Shown: positions 7,618 through 14,270, counted from the first letter of the stretch. The stretch is 14,307 nucleotides of DNA from Acidimicrobiaceae bacterium (GCA_003485885.1 DNHM01000268.1:1-14307), one strand, 5' to 3'. The notes: generated by a model from the sequence alone, not told the origin. Numbers and translations: made by a program.

Positions 7618-7932
7618 TTACGCGATGATGTCGTGCTCTTGCGCAGCGCCATGGGTGTCGTACCCCGGCTTGACCACCGCGAGCTTGCTGCGCACGAGTT
7701 CGAGGACGTCTGCATAGGCGGTTGCCTCGGCAGCGTCGTCGATTTCGAGGAGCGAATCAGGAAATGAAGTTGCGGATGGTTCACCCGCTGCCAACTCGCG
7801 GCCGATGATGCGGCACAGGTTTGCGGCGACCCGCGCTTGATGCTGAGCATGGGGAGCGGTCGCAGGTACGACAGTCGCACTTAACGTCTGCGCCACGACC
7901 TCGAGCAACTCAACCGCGGTGGGTCGATCCAT
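7618..7932 (-). CDS. DUF6285 domain protein
   Basis: A small 104-residue protein that I recognise as DUF6285. It begins with MDRPTAVELLEVV, has the central HQARVAANLCRIIGREL helix (31-47) matching the family's F-x-RVAAN-x3-I-x-REL pattern, and ends with the conserved LVRSKLAVVKPGY (79-91). The frame is open to an ATG at 8010, but the family starts at M-x-RPTA, and the extra 26 residues come from a repetitive intergenic segment, so 7932 is chosen. DUF6285 genes are usually found with ACAD10-type phosphotransferases and acyl-CoA dehydrogenases. Here the phosphotransferase is in the same cluster but separated by lemA and the M48 protease. The biochemical role is unknown. It is the first gene of the minus-strand cluster and divergent from the MFS gene. 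Confidence 0.8.
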   Translation of the reverse strand: MDRPTAVELLEVVAQTLSATVVPATAPHAQHQARVAANLCRIIGRELAAGEPSATSFPDSLLEIDDAAEATAYADVLELVRSKLAVVKPGYDTHGAAQEHDIIA

Positions 7933-7980
7933 GTACACGTCATCCACGCACACATCCTCGCGCATGGTCGTGGTCCAGAC

Positions 7981-8012
7981 CCAGACATCCTCAAGCCCAG
8001 ACATCCTCAAGC
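7981..8012. repeat. Tandem duplication of a 16-nt unit
   Basis: Two exact adjacent copies of CCAGACATCCTCAAGC, preceded by a partial copy (CCAGAC, 7975-7980). It lies upstream of the DUF6285 start in the gap to the MFS gene. If the longer DUF6285 start at 8010 were used, part of it would be translated. Confidence 0.85.
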
Positions 8013-8026
8013 CCCGACACGCTCAC

Positions 8027-8054
8027 GTTCACCTGATTTCGTTCACCTGATTTC
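8027..8054. repeat. Tandem duplication of a 14-nt unit
   Basis: Two exact adjacent copies of GTTCACCTGATTTC, 14 nt after the end of the first tandem duplication and about 30 nt upstream of the candidate -10 box of the MFS gene. Either replication slippage or a repeated binding site would explain it. Confidence 0.85.
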
Positions 8055-8086
8055 CGGTTGAAGCGTTCGCGATGATCGCTAGCTCG

Positions 8087-8092
8087 TAGGGT
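8087..8092 (+). promoter_or_regulatory. Candidate -10 box, leaderless layout, for the MFS gene
   Basis: TAGGGT is followed by a 7-nt spacer (CGAGGCA) and the ATG at 8100. GAGG within the spacer is only 2 nt from the ATG, too close for a normal Shine-Dalgarno. The -35 is not convincing. Confidence 0.35.
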
Positions 8093-8099
8093 CGAGGCA

Positions 8100-9314
8100 A
8101 TGAAGCCGCTGACTCAGCCGGAGCACGAGCGAGGGTCATCGGCGTTGCGCAGCTTGATCCCGGGCGTCTACGCACCGTGGACAGCAGTGGCCTTGGGTCT
8201 TGGCATCTTGCTTGTGGCACTTCCTCTGTATCTGCTTGAGGTCGGGTTGTCCTTCACTGCGACCTCGGTGGTGCTGGCGGCCGCAGGTTTCGGGTCGTTC
8301 GCCGGGGCCATCCCAAGCGGCGGCGCTATCGCCCGCTTCGGCGAAGGCAGGACCATCGCTATCTCGCTTGTGCTCGCAGCGGTAGCGATCGGCCTCACGG
8401 CGACGAGCAGCAATCCAGTAGCTCTCACAACGTTGCAGCTCGCTGTTGGGGCTGCTGCCACTGCGATGCGGCTTGCGTCGCTCACGACCATTACCCGATC
8501 GGTGCCAGCCCGTGGGCGGGGGCGAGCGAACTCCATGATGGGTGGCATACGTAGGTTCGGCAGCTTCGTGGGTCCGCTCACCGGCGGTGTGCTCGTCGAC
8601 CAGATCGGGTTCAACGCCACGTTCCTTATCGCCGCAGCCGTGACCGCTGCTGGACTGTTGCCTCTAGCAAGGGGAGCACGATGCACTTCTGCTTCCGACA
8701 TTGTCCCGGAACGACACGCAGTCGGGCTGCTTCGTGCTCTTCGTCAGCACCGACGGATACTGCTCTTGTCCGCAAGCGGCCCATTCCTGATCATGGCTGC
8801 CCGACGAGGCCGCTCTGTCCTTTTGCCGTTGGTCGCTGCTGCGCTCGAAGTAAGCCCAACAGCCGTCGGCGTAATTGTGGCTATTGGCATGGGTGCCGAC
8901 CTGATGTTGTTTCCGGTCGCTGGCTGGATCATGGACCGATTCGGTCGGCTGCGAGCAATCGGCCCGGCGTTCATATTGATGGCGATTGGGCTTTTCGTAT
9001 TGGGTGTGGTCGAGACAGCCACTGGCGTAGTGATCGCTGGTGCACTCATCGGTGTTGGAAATGGTTTGAGCTCTGGCACGATGATGACCTTGGCCTCAGA
9101 CTTGGCGCCAAGAGAATCACCGAGTCAGTTCATTGCTGGTTTCAGCGCAGTCCAGGATGGTGGGCAGATGGTCGGGCCGTTGCTCGTCGGGGTGGTTGCC
9201 GATGCGTTTGGACTCGGGGCCTCGTCGGTGATCCTGGGTGTCTTGTTGCTTGTGGGTGTCGGTCTGATCGTTGCCACCGTGGGGGAAACGATTAGCGACC
9301 CGGTTCACCCATAA
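8100..9314 (+). CDS. Major facilitator superfamily transporter
   Basis: A 404-residue MFS permease with about 12 hydrophobic segments (first about 24-46, last about 370-395). Its length is typical of 12-helix drug/metabolite antiporters. The loop 2-3 motif A is recognisable but degenerate (GGAIARFGEGR, 74-84), and the pseudo-symmetric copy in loop 8-9 is well kept (GWIMDRFGRLR, 275-285). A GPLTGGVL segment (158-165) fits the glycine-rich fifth helix. A basic cytoplasmic loop (about 190-220) separates the two halves. The substrate cannot be read from sequence; an efflux role is the usual default. The gene stands alone, 163 nt upstream of the MarR regulator's start and divergent from the DUF6285 gene. 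MarR proteins often control neighbouring efflux pumps, but nothing ties this transporter to the regulator beyond proximity. Confidence 0.88.
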   Translation: MKPLTQPEHERGSSALRSLIPGVYAPWTAVALGLGILLVALPLYLLEVGLSFTATSVVLAAAGFGSFAGAIPSGGAIARFGEGRTIAISLVLAAVAIGLTATSSNPVALTTLQLAVGAAATAMRLASLTTITRSVPARGRGRANSMMGGIRRFGSFVGPLTGGVLVDQIGFNATFLIAAAVTAAGLLPLARGARCTSASDIVPERHAVGLLRALRQHRRILLLSASGPFLIMAARRGRSVLLPLVAAALEVSPTAVGVIVAIGMGADLMLFPVAGWIMDRFGRLRAIGPAFILMAIGLFVLGVVETATGVVIAGALIGVGNGLSSGTMMTLASDLAPRESPSQFIAGFSAVQDGGQMVGPLLVGVVADAFGLGASSVILGVLLLVGVGLIVATVGETISDPVHP

Positions 9315-9351
9315 TGGCGTTCACCAGGGCCCTCAGTCCATAACATTTTGT

Positions 9352-9383
9352 GTCCTCATCGCTGCGTCCTCATCGCTGCGTCC
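9352..9383. repeat. Tandem duplication of a 14-nt unit
   Basis: Two exact copies of GTCCTCATCGCTGC plus a further GTCC, located 37 nt after the MFS stop and just upstream of the marR-type promoter. It is the third short tandem duplication in the intergenic DNA flanking the MFS gene. Confidence 0.8.
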
Positions 9384-9394
9384 CACGTCGCGGG

Positions 9395-9422
9395 TTGGTT
9401 GTCTGGCATCAGACTGTATGAT
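9395..9422 (+). promoter_or_regulatory. Candidate promoter of the MarR-led operon
   Basis: TTGGTT (9395-9400) and TATGAT (9417-9422) with a 16-nt spacer fit a sigma-70-like promoter, placing the transcript start near 9429 and giving a leader of about 50 nt to the ATG at 9478. The -10 overlaps the inverted repeat listed separately. TACAGT at 9442-9447 is a weaker alternative -10. Confidence 0.45.
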
Positions 9423-9447
9423 CCCATACGTTCTTGGGGCATACAGT
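9413..9447. promoter_or_regulatory. Candidate MarR operator (nested inverted repeats)
   Basis: ACTGTATG (9413-9420) is exactly inverted as CATACAGT (9440-9447), 19 nt apart. Inside it, GTATG-ATCC-CATAC (9416-9429) forms a second, compact palindrome. The sites cover the -10 box and expected start point of the promoter upstream of the MarR gene, the usual position for autorepression by a MarR dimer. Binding by this regulator is inferred. Confidence 0.5.
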
Positions 9448-9477
9448 AACGACGCCACCTGGTCCGACTCTTCGTAT

Positions 9478-9987
9478 ATGGCAACTCCGGCACCGCACGC
9501 ACTTAACGCTCCTCCGTGGCAGCGCATCGAAACAACGATGATGAGCACTGCGCGCGATATCAGGCTTGCGTACGACAACTGCTTCGAGCCACTAAATCTC
9601 AACCTGTCGCAAGCATCGCTCGTTGGATACATCGCCGAAAACGGCCCAATGAACCAGACCCAGCTCGCAGCGGCGTTGGTGCTTGGCCGAGCTGCCACCG
9701 GTTCTCTTGTTGACCAGCTCGAGAAGCGGGGACTTGTGCAACGTGCCCCTGACCCCGACGACCGCCGAGTGTGGCTCGTTGAAAACACCGCTCATGGTGC
9801 GGATGTAGCGGTGGAGATCGTGAGTATCGACGAGCAACTCCGCAAACGAGTGCGCGTCGGAATAACCCGCGAAGAACGCCACCAACTCGCAGATCTACTG
9901 CTGCGCATGTCGGCCAACGCCGTCGCCGCAGTTGATGAAACGAAAACCCAATCCAAAACCAGTTCACCTGAAACAGGAGACAAGTAA
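9478..9987 (+). CDS. MarR-family transcriptional regulator
   Basis: A 169-residue winged-helix regulator. The core (about 44-108) has the expected layout: a helix reading LSQASLVGYIAENGPMNQTQLAAAL, a recognition helix around RAATGSLVDQLEKRGLVQR, and the wing DPDDRRVWLVENTAHG (92-107), matching the MarR D-x-DRR-x3-V-x-x-T-x-x-G pattern. Dimerisation helices flank it on both sides. MarR proteins bind palindromic DNA as dimers and usually release it on binding a small ligand. Its position at the head of a beta-oxidation operon suggests an acyl-CoA or the parent acid as ligand (inference). The frame is open upstream to 9271, but the ATG at 9478 lies after the promoter and just before conserved sequence; the ATG at 9538 is a possible alternative. 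Its stop overlaps the thiolase start (TAATG). Confidence 0.85.
   Translation: MATPAPHALNAPPWQRIETTMMSTARDIRLAYDNCFEPLNLNLSQASLVGYIAENGPMNQTQLAAALVLGRAATGSLVDQLEKRGLVQRAPDPDDRRVWLVENTAHGADVAVEIVSIDEQLRKRVRVGITREERHQLADLLLRMSANAVAAVDETKTQSKTSSPETGDK
9975..9980 (+). promoter_or_regulatory. Shine-Dalgarno of the thiolase gene
   Basis: AGGAGA with a 6-nt spacer before the ATG at 9987, inside the 3' end of the MarR gene. It is the best ribosome binding site in the window and fixes the thiolase start. Confidence 0.75.
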
Positions 9988-11156
9988 TGCAAGAAGCAGT
10001 CATCGTCGATGCTGTCCGCACCCCGGCTGGCAGGCGCAACGGTCAACTCTCTGAGTGGCATCCAGCTGACCTGGCAGCCCACGTACTGAAGGCCCTCGTC
10101 GACCGCAACGGCATCGATCCAGCCATCGTCGACGATGTCGTCATGGGTTGTGTCATGCAGGTCGGTGAGCAAGCCCTGAACATCGGCCGCAACGCCGTGC
10201 TCGCTGCTGGTTGGCCAGAGTCCGTCCCGTCGACCACCGTCGATCGCCAGTGTGGATCAAGCCAGCAGGCCATCCACTTTGCCGCACAGGGTGTTATGGC
10301 TGGCGCCTACGACGTGGTTGTCGCCGCTGGTGTCGAAGTCATGACCCGCACGCCCATGGGTGCAAGCGTTGTCCCCGACTTGGGCTTCGCATTCCCTCAG
10401 TCCATGCAGGACCGCTACGCCGACACCGGCCTCCCTCCTCAGGGTGTGGGCGCGGAGATGATCGCCGATGAATACAACATCAGCCGTCGTGACCTCGACG
10501 AGTTCGGCGCAGAATCTCAGCGTCGTGCCGCCCTGGCAACCGCCGAGGGTCGTTTCGAAAACGAGATCATCCCGGTTCCGATCCAAGTTAATGGCGAGAC
10601 CGTGATGATGACCAAGGACGAAGGCATCCGCGAAGGCACCACCGCCGACACGCTTGCTTCGCTCAAGACCCCATTCAAGGAAGACGGTAAGGTCACCGCC
10701 GGCAATGCCAGCCAGATCTCCGATGGCGCCGCCGCTGTCTTGATCATGAGCCGCGAAAAGGCCGAAGAACTTGGCCTCAAGCCGCGGGCTGTGTTCCGCC
10801 ACTTCGCACTCGCTGGCACCGATCCAGTCACCATGCTCAAAGGCCCAATCCCGGTCACCGAGAAGATCATGGAACGTTCAGGCATGTCTGTCGACGACAT
10901 CGACCTGTTCGAAATTAATGAAGCGTTCGCTTCGGTCGTGCTTGCATGGCAGAAGGAAACTGGTGTTGACCTCGACAAGGTCAACGTCAACGGCGGAGCC
11001 ATTGCGCTCGGCCACCCACTTGGCTGCTCCGGCGCCAAGCTCATGACCACCCTCCTCAACGAACTCGAGCGCACTGGCGGCCGCTACGGCTACCAGGCAA
11101 TGTGCGAAGGTGGCGGTCTCGCTAACGGAACAATCATTGAAAGGGTTGATGCCTGA
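9987..11156 (+). CDS. Acetyl-CoA acyltransferase / acetyltransferase (thiolase)
   Basis: A 389-residue thiolase of full length. It catalyses CoA-dependent cleavage of 3-ketoacyl-CoA to acetyl-CoA (or propionyl-CoA) and a shortened acyl-CoA, the last step of beta-oxidation, or the reverse condensation. The nucleophile is C89 in VDRQCGSSQQA. The C-terminal catalytic residues are H343 in GGAIALGHPLGCSGA and C373 in MCEGGGLANG, and the NEAF motif is at 311-314. Residues about 1-10 (QEAVIVDAVRTP) are the usual thiolase start. The start is fixed by a good AGGAGA and overlaps the MarR stop by one base; its own stop overlaps the SDR start (TGATG). Within the operon it should act on the product of the SDR. 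Sequence alone does not separate long-chain, branched-chain or steroid-derived substrates. Confidence 0.93.
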   Translation: MQEAVIVDAVRTPAGRRNGQLSEWHPADLAAHVLKALVDRNGIDPAIVDDVVMGCVMQVGEQALNIGRNAVLAAGWPESVPSTTVDRQCGSSQQAIHFAAQGVMAGAYDVVVAAGVEVMTRTPMGASVVPDLGFAFPQSMQDRYADTGLPPQGVGAEMIADEYNISRRDLDEFGAESQRRAALATAEGRFENEIIPVPIQVNGETVMMTKDEGIREGTTADTLASLKTPFKEDGKVTAGNASQISDGAAAVLIMSREKAEELGLKPRAVFRHFALAGTDPVTMLKGPIPVTEKIMERSGMSVDDIDLFEINEAFASVVLAWQKETGVDLDKVNVNGGAIALGHPLGCSGAKLMTTLLNELERTGGRYGYQAMCEGGGLANGTIIERVDA

Positions 11157-11932
11157 TGTATCGACTAGACCTCCAAGACAAGTCAGCAGTCGTCACCGGC
11201 GGCGCTTCGGGTATTGGCGAAGCAGCAGCCCGCCAGCTCGCAGCCCTCGGCGCAAAGGTCGTTATTGCTGACCTAAACGAAGAACTGGGCAATGCAGTTG
11301 CTACCGAAATTGGCGGCATGTTCGTCAAGTGCGACGTCACCAGCGAAGAAGATGGCGCCGCAGTGGTGCTTGCCGCCAACGAGATGGGCCCTATGCGGGC
11401 ACTCGTGAACTCTGCCGGTATCGGCATGGCTGGTCGCACCATCGACCGCGATAACAACCCAATGGATCTGAACATCTTCAAGAAGGTCATCGATATCAAC
11501 TTGATTGGTTCCTTCAACATGTTGCGGTTGTGCGCCTCGGCGATGGCTAAGACCGAACCTGACGAAGACGGCCAGAAGGGCGCCATCGTCAATATGGCGT
11601 CGGTTGCCGCATTCGATGGTCAAATCGGCCAGAACAGTTACTCGGCATCAAAGGGCGGCATCGTGGGCATGACCCTGCCAATCGCTCGTGACTTGGCTGC
11701 TGCTGGCATCCGTGTCAACACGATTGCTCCTGGTCTAATCGACACTCCTATCTATGGCACCGGCGAACAGAGCGACCAGTTCAAGGCTCACCTTGGCAAG
11801 TCAGTCCTCTTCCCGCCGCGTCTCGGTTCTGGCGACGAACTGGCGTCGATGGTCATGGAACTCATCACCAACCCGTACATGAATGCTGAAACCATCCGAG
11901 TTGATGGCGGCATTCGGATGCCACCAAAATAA
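11156..11932 (+). CDS. HSD10-like SDR, probable 3-hydroxyacyl-CoA dehydrogenase
   Basis: A 258-residue classical short-chain dehydrogenase. The cofactor loop is TGGASGIG (14-21), with D39 at the end of the second strand favouring NAD. The NNAG motif reads NSAG (85-88). The catalytic residues are N115, S149, Y162 and K166 (YSASK). The stretch YSASKGGIVGMTLPIARDLA and the later IAPGLIDTPI are hallmarks of type-2 3-hydroxyacyl-CoA dehydrogenase (HSD10/17-beta-HSD type 10), which oxidises 3-hydroxyacyl-CoAs, including 2-methyl-3-hydroxybutyryl-CoA of isoleucine breakdown, and some hydroxysteroids. That fits its place between a thiolase and an enoyl-CoA hydratase, in lieu of a classical FadB-type dehydrogenase. 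The start overlaps the thiolase stop by one base, with AAGGG 10 nt upstream. Its stop overlaps the next start (TAATG). A general SDR function cannot be excluded. Confidence 0.9.
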   Translation: MYRLDLQDKSAVVTGGASGIGEAAARQLAALGAKVVIADLNEELGNAVATEIGGMFVKCDVTSEEDGAAVVLAANEMGPMRALVNSAGIGMAGRTIDRDNNPMDLNIFKKVIDINLIGSFNMLRLCASAMAKTEPDEDGQKGAIVNMASVAAFDGQIGQNSYSASKGGIVGMTLPIARDLAAAGIRVNTIAPGLIDTPIYGTGEQSDQFKAHLGKSVLFPPRLGSGDELASMVMELITNPYMNAETIRVDGGIRMPPK

Positions 11933-12687
11933 TGAGCGACGAAGCTGCAGTACTGACCGAGGCCCGAGGCCGGGTGTTGCTGATCACCTTGAATCGCCCC
12001 GAGGCGATGAACGCGATCAACGGCGCACTGTCGAATGGCCTGGTCGCAGCGATCCAAGAACTCGACAGCAACCCGGCGTACACCGTTGGTGTGCTTGCTG
12101 GCAACGGTCGGGGCTTCAGCGCTGGCATGGATCTCAAAGCGTTCGCTGCTGGTGAAGACATCGGCCCCTTGATGGAGTTCATCAAGAACGGCTCCGAGAA
12201 GCCACTCATTGGTGCTGTCGAGGGCTTCGCTCTTGCTGGCGGCCTCGAGATGGCACTCACCTGTGACCTTTTGGTCGCTGCCGAGGGCGCCAAGCTTGGT
12301 ATCCGCGAGGTCAAGGTCGGTCTGTTCGCAGCCGGCGGTGGCTTGCAGCGGCTACCGAGTCGGGTCGGCTTCAGCAGGGCAATGGAGATGGCCATCACTG
12401 GCGACCCCATTTTGGCCGAAGAAGCGAAAGAGGCAGGCATGGTTGCACGTGTTGCCCCTAAGGGTGAAGCCGTCAATGTTGCTCTCGAGCTTGCCGAGGC
12501 AGTAGCGGTTAACGCTCCACTCGCAGTCGCAGCTTCGAAGAAGCTCATCTGGACGGCTACCGATAAACCCGAGGCAGAGTTCTGGCCAGTTCAGAACTCG
12601 CTCATGGGTGTGTTCAAGTCCAACGACGCAAAAGAAGGCCCTCGGGCCTTCGCCGAAAAGCGTGCCCCCGAATGGACCGGCACCTGA
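11932..12687 (+). CDS. Enoyl-CoA hydratase/isomerase (crotonase family)
   Basis: A 251-residue crotonase. It has the first oxyanion-hole segment GFSAGMDLK (61-69), the second in EGFALAGGLEMALTCD (97-112), and both glutamates that catalyse water addition in classical hydratases. By eye alignment with rat hydratase E144/E164, these are E106 and E126, with the same 20-residue spacing. The AAGGGLQRLPSRVG segment (about 134-147) and the C-terminal trimerisation helices are present. Hydration of a 2-enoyl-CoA to the 3-hydroxyacyl-CoA used by the upstream SDR is the likely reaction. The start overlaps the SDR stop (TAATG), and I see no good Shine-Dalgarno, so translation is probably coupled. It is the last gene of the operon; a palindromic terminator begins 4 nt after its stop. 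The acyl substrate is not deducible. Confidence 0.92.
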   Translation: MSDEAAVLTEARGRVLLITLNRPEAMNAINGALSNGLVAAIQELDSNPAYTVGVLAGNGRGFSAGMDLKAFAAGEDIGPLMEFIKNGSEKPLIGAVEGFALAGGLEMALTCDLLVAAEGAKLGIREVKVGLFAAGGGLQRLPSRVGFSRAMEMAITGDPILAEEAKEAGMVARVAPKGEAVNVALELAEAVAVNAPLAVAASKKLIWTATDKPEAEFWPVQNSLMGVFKSNDAKEGPRAFAEKRAPEWTGT

Positions 12688-12690
12688 TCT

Positions 12691-12725
12691 GAAAAGTTAT
12701 CTTCCCCTGGGGAAGATAACTTTTC
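12691..12725. terminator. Perfect 35-bp palindromic bidirectional terminator
   Basis: A perfect inverted repeat with 17-nt arms (left arm GAAAAGTTATCTTCCCC) around a single T at 12708. As RNA it would form a long hairpin with a CCCC/GGGG top; the T-run sits at the end of the 3' arm (TTTTC) on both strands. It separates the enoyl-CoA hydratase gene from the convergent amidohydrolase gene and should stop both transcripts. It is closely related to the palindrome at 3723-3756. Confidence 0.85.
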
Positions 12726-12798
12726 GAAGGTCTGATTGCTGGGTCTTGCCATTGCGGCGAGGCCCAGTCGTCGTTTTGTGTCGTTCGAGTGAGATGGA

Positions 12799-14022
12799 TC
12801 AACGTTCGACGACGACTCGGCCGGCTTGGATCACGTGGCTGAACGCTGTTTCCGGCTTTGAGAAGGCGCCCAAGTCTTCGAGAGGGTTCACATGCGATAC
12901 GACAACGTCACCGTATGCGCCGGGCGTCAGCACGCCGATCTTGCCCTGTAGTTGACAGAGCTCGGCCGTTGTTTGCCACATGGACCGCAACACGTCGACG
13001 GCAGGTTCTACCTGGTGTCGAATCGCAAGTTCACGGTTCTGGCGAACCTGGGTTTCGCCGATCAGGTCGGTGCCAAATGCCATGGTCACGCCGTTGCTTC
13101 GGGCGACCTCGAGCGATGCAAGCCCAGCCTGATAGACCTTGGTGTTCTTGCGGCGGTTTGTCTCGGGGAGGCCGAGTTTCTCGCCGACATCCTCCATGGC
13201 CTCATAGGTGACCAAGGTAGGTACCAACACTGCGCCGTGGGTGGCCATAGTGGTGGCTGCATCGTTGTCGAGCATGTTGCCGTGTTCGATGGTGTGGACC
13301 CCAGCGCCGATTGCCAGCGAAATCGATTCGGGGGAGTAGGCGTGGGCTGACACGTAGGTGTGCCGATGGGCAGCTTCGACGACGGCGATCTGCAGCTCCT
13401 CGTGGGTGTATTGGATTGATTCCAGCGGATCTGACGGGGTTGCCACACCGCCTGACACGTGCACCTTTAGGAAATCGCTGCCTTCACGAAGGTTGTGACG
13501 AGCTGCCTTGCGCACGGCTTCGGGTCCATCGGCCACGATCCCGAATGTGGTGGATCGCATGGAGCAGGCACAACTTGGGGCCTCTCGGGGGCCTCCTTCG
13601 ACATCGCCATGGCCGCCGGTCTGTGTCAACATCCGGCCAGCTCTGATGATTCTGGGACCGTCGGCCACGCCGCACTGAATGGCCTGTATGAGACCCGACA
13701 CGTCGCCGCCAAGATCCCGAACAGTGGTGAAGCCGCGCTCAACCGTGGCCTTGGCCAGTTCTGCCATCCGAACGCCATATTCGACCTCGCTCATCGCTGC
13801 GAGCCGTCGGAAGTCCATGGTCGCAAGTCGGAAGTGGACATGGCCGTCGATCAATCCTGGCACCACAAATTGGCCGCCAGCGTCGATCGATTGATCGGCT
13901 TTGCCGTGGTAATTCTCCACGACATCGACGATGACGTCGTCCTCGATCACCACGTCGCGTTGACCGATGACCTCCATCGTTGGCGTGTCTAACACTGAAC
14001 CATTGCTGATCACTGTTCGCAT
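12799..14022 (-). CDS. Metal-dependent amidohydrolase (imidazolonepropionase-like / Xaa-Pro dipeptidase-like)
   Basis: A 407-residue amidohydrolase-superfamily enzyme. Both parts of the fold are seen: a small beta-sandwich made by the first ~55 and last ~50 residues, and a TIM barrel between. Predicted metal ligands are H61 and H63 (HVH after VVPGLIDG), the bridging carbamylated lysine K186 (FLKVHVSGG), H227 (SAHAYS), H247 (TIEHGNM) and D319 (FGTDL). The pattern belongs to the branch annotated as imidazolonepropionase-like or Xaa-Pro dipeptidase-like amidohydrolases, which hydrolyse N-acyl or peptide bonds of varied small substrates. No signal peptide is seen. The frame is open to 14238, but the ATG at 14022 is chosen because MRTVISNGSVLD is the normal family start and a promoter-like sequence lies just upstream. 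The gene stands alone and is convergent with the hydratase operon. Confidence 0.88.
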   Translation of the reverse strand: MRTVISNGSVLDTPTMEVIGQRDVVIEDDVIVDVVENYHGKADQSIDAGGQFVVPGLIDGHVHFRLATMDFRRLAAMSEVEYGVRMAELAKATVERGFTTVRDLGGDVSGLIQAIQCGVADGPRIIRAGRMLTQTGGHGDVEGGPREAPSCACSMRSTTFGIVADGPEAVRKAARHNLREGSDFLKVHVSGGVATPSDPLESIQYTHEELQIAVVEAAHRHTYVSAHAYSPESISLAIGAGVHTIEHGNMLDNDAATTMATHGAVLVPTLVTYEAMEDVGEKLGLPETNRRKNTKVYQAGLASLEVARSNGVTMAFGTDLIGETQVRQNRELAIRHQVEPAVDVLRSMWQTTAELCQLQGKIGVLTPGAYGDVVVSHVNPLEDLGAFSKPETAFSHVIQAGRVVVER

Positions 14023-14030
14023 GGCCGAGC

Positions 14031-14060
14031 AAGTTAACAGTTCAAGCAGGCTTCGCTCAA
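14031..14060 (-). promoter_or_regulatory. Candidate promoter of the amidohydrolase gene
   Basis: On the minus strand, TTGAGC (14060-14055), an 18-nt spacer and TAACTT (14036-14031), then 8 nt to the ATG at 14022. No Shine-Dalgarno lies in that space, so the transcript would be leaderless or nearly so. Confidence 0.45.
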
Positions 14061-14240
14061 CCGGTACCCGTCGACTGTGAAGAGCGCTTCGAAGGTCCTG
14101 GCCGAGCGTTTGCGGCACGCTGCTCGGTTGACCATGGCGCCGTGGGCGGGCACTGGATGGAAGCCGGACAGTGTCTATTCCCGGAACGTTCGTGACATGT
14201 GTCGTTGCCGAGAGGGTTGCGAAAAGCTGGCTAGACATGG

Positions 14241-14270
14241 TTGACTTCTTACTTAATTACACAATTACAT
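14241..14270 (+). promoter_or_regulatory. AT-rich promoter-like segment at the right edge
   Basis: From about 14239 the base composition drops sharply to AT-rich. TTGACT (14241-14246) and TTACAT (14265-14270) with an 18-nt spacer resemble a sigma-70-type promoter on the plus strand, about 30 nt before a candidate start codon at 14299. Confidence 0.35.

Noticed and set aside
7981..8054. CRISPR-like repeats
   Set aside because: The copies are directly adjacent with no spacers, only two per unit, and no cas genes are present.
12691..12725. Terminal inverted repeat of an insertion sequence
   Set aside because: The two arms are adjacent with a single base between them, no transposase lies nearby, and the position just after a stop codon fits a terminator.
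14023..14238. N-terminal extension of the amidohydrolase, or a separate gene in this gap
   Set aside because: The 72 extra residues show no signal peptide or family match, and a promoter-like sequence lies inside them. No other frame in the gap is convincing.
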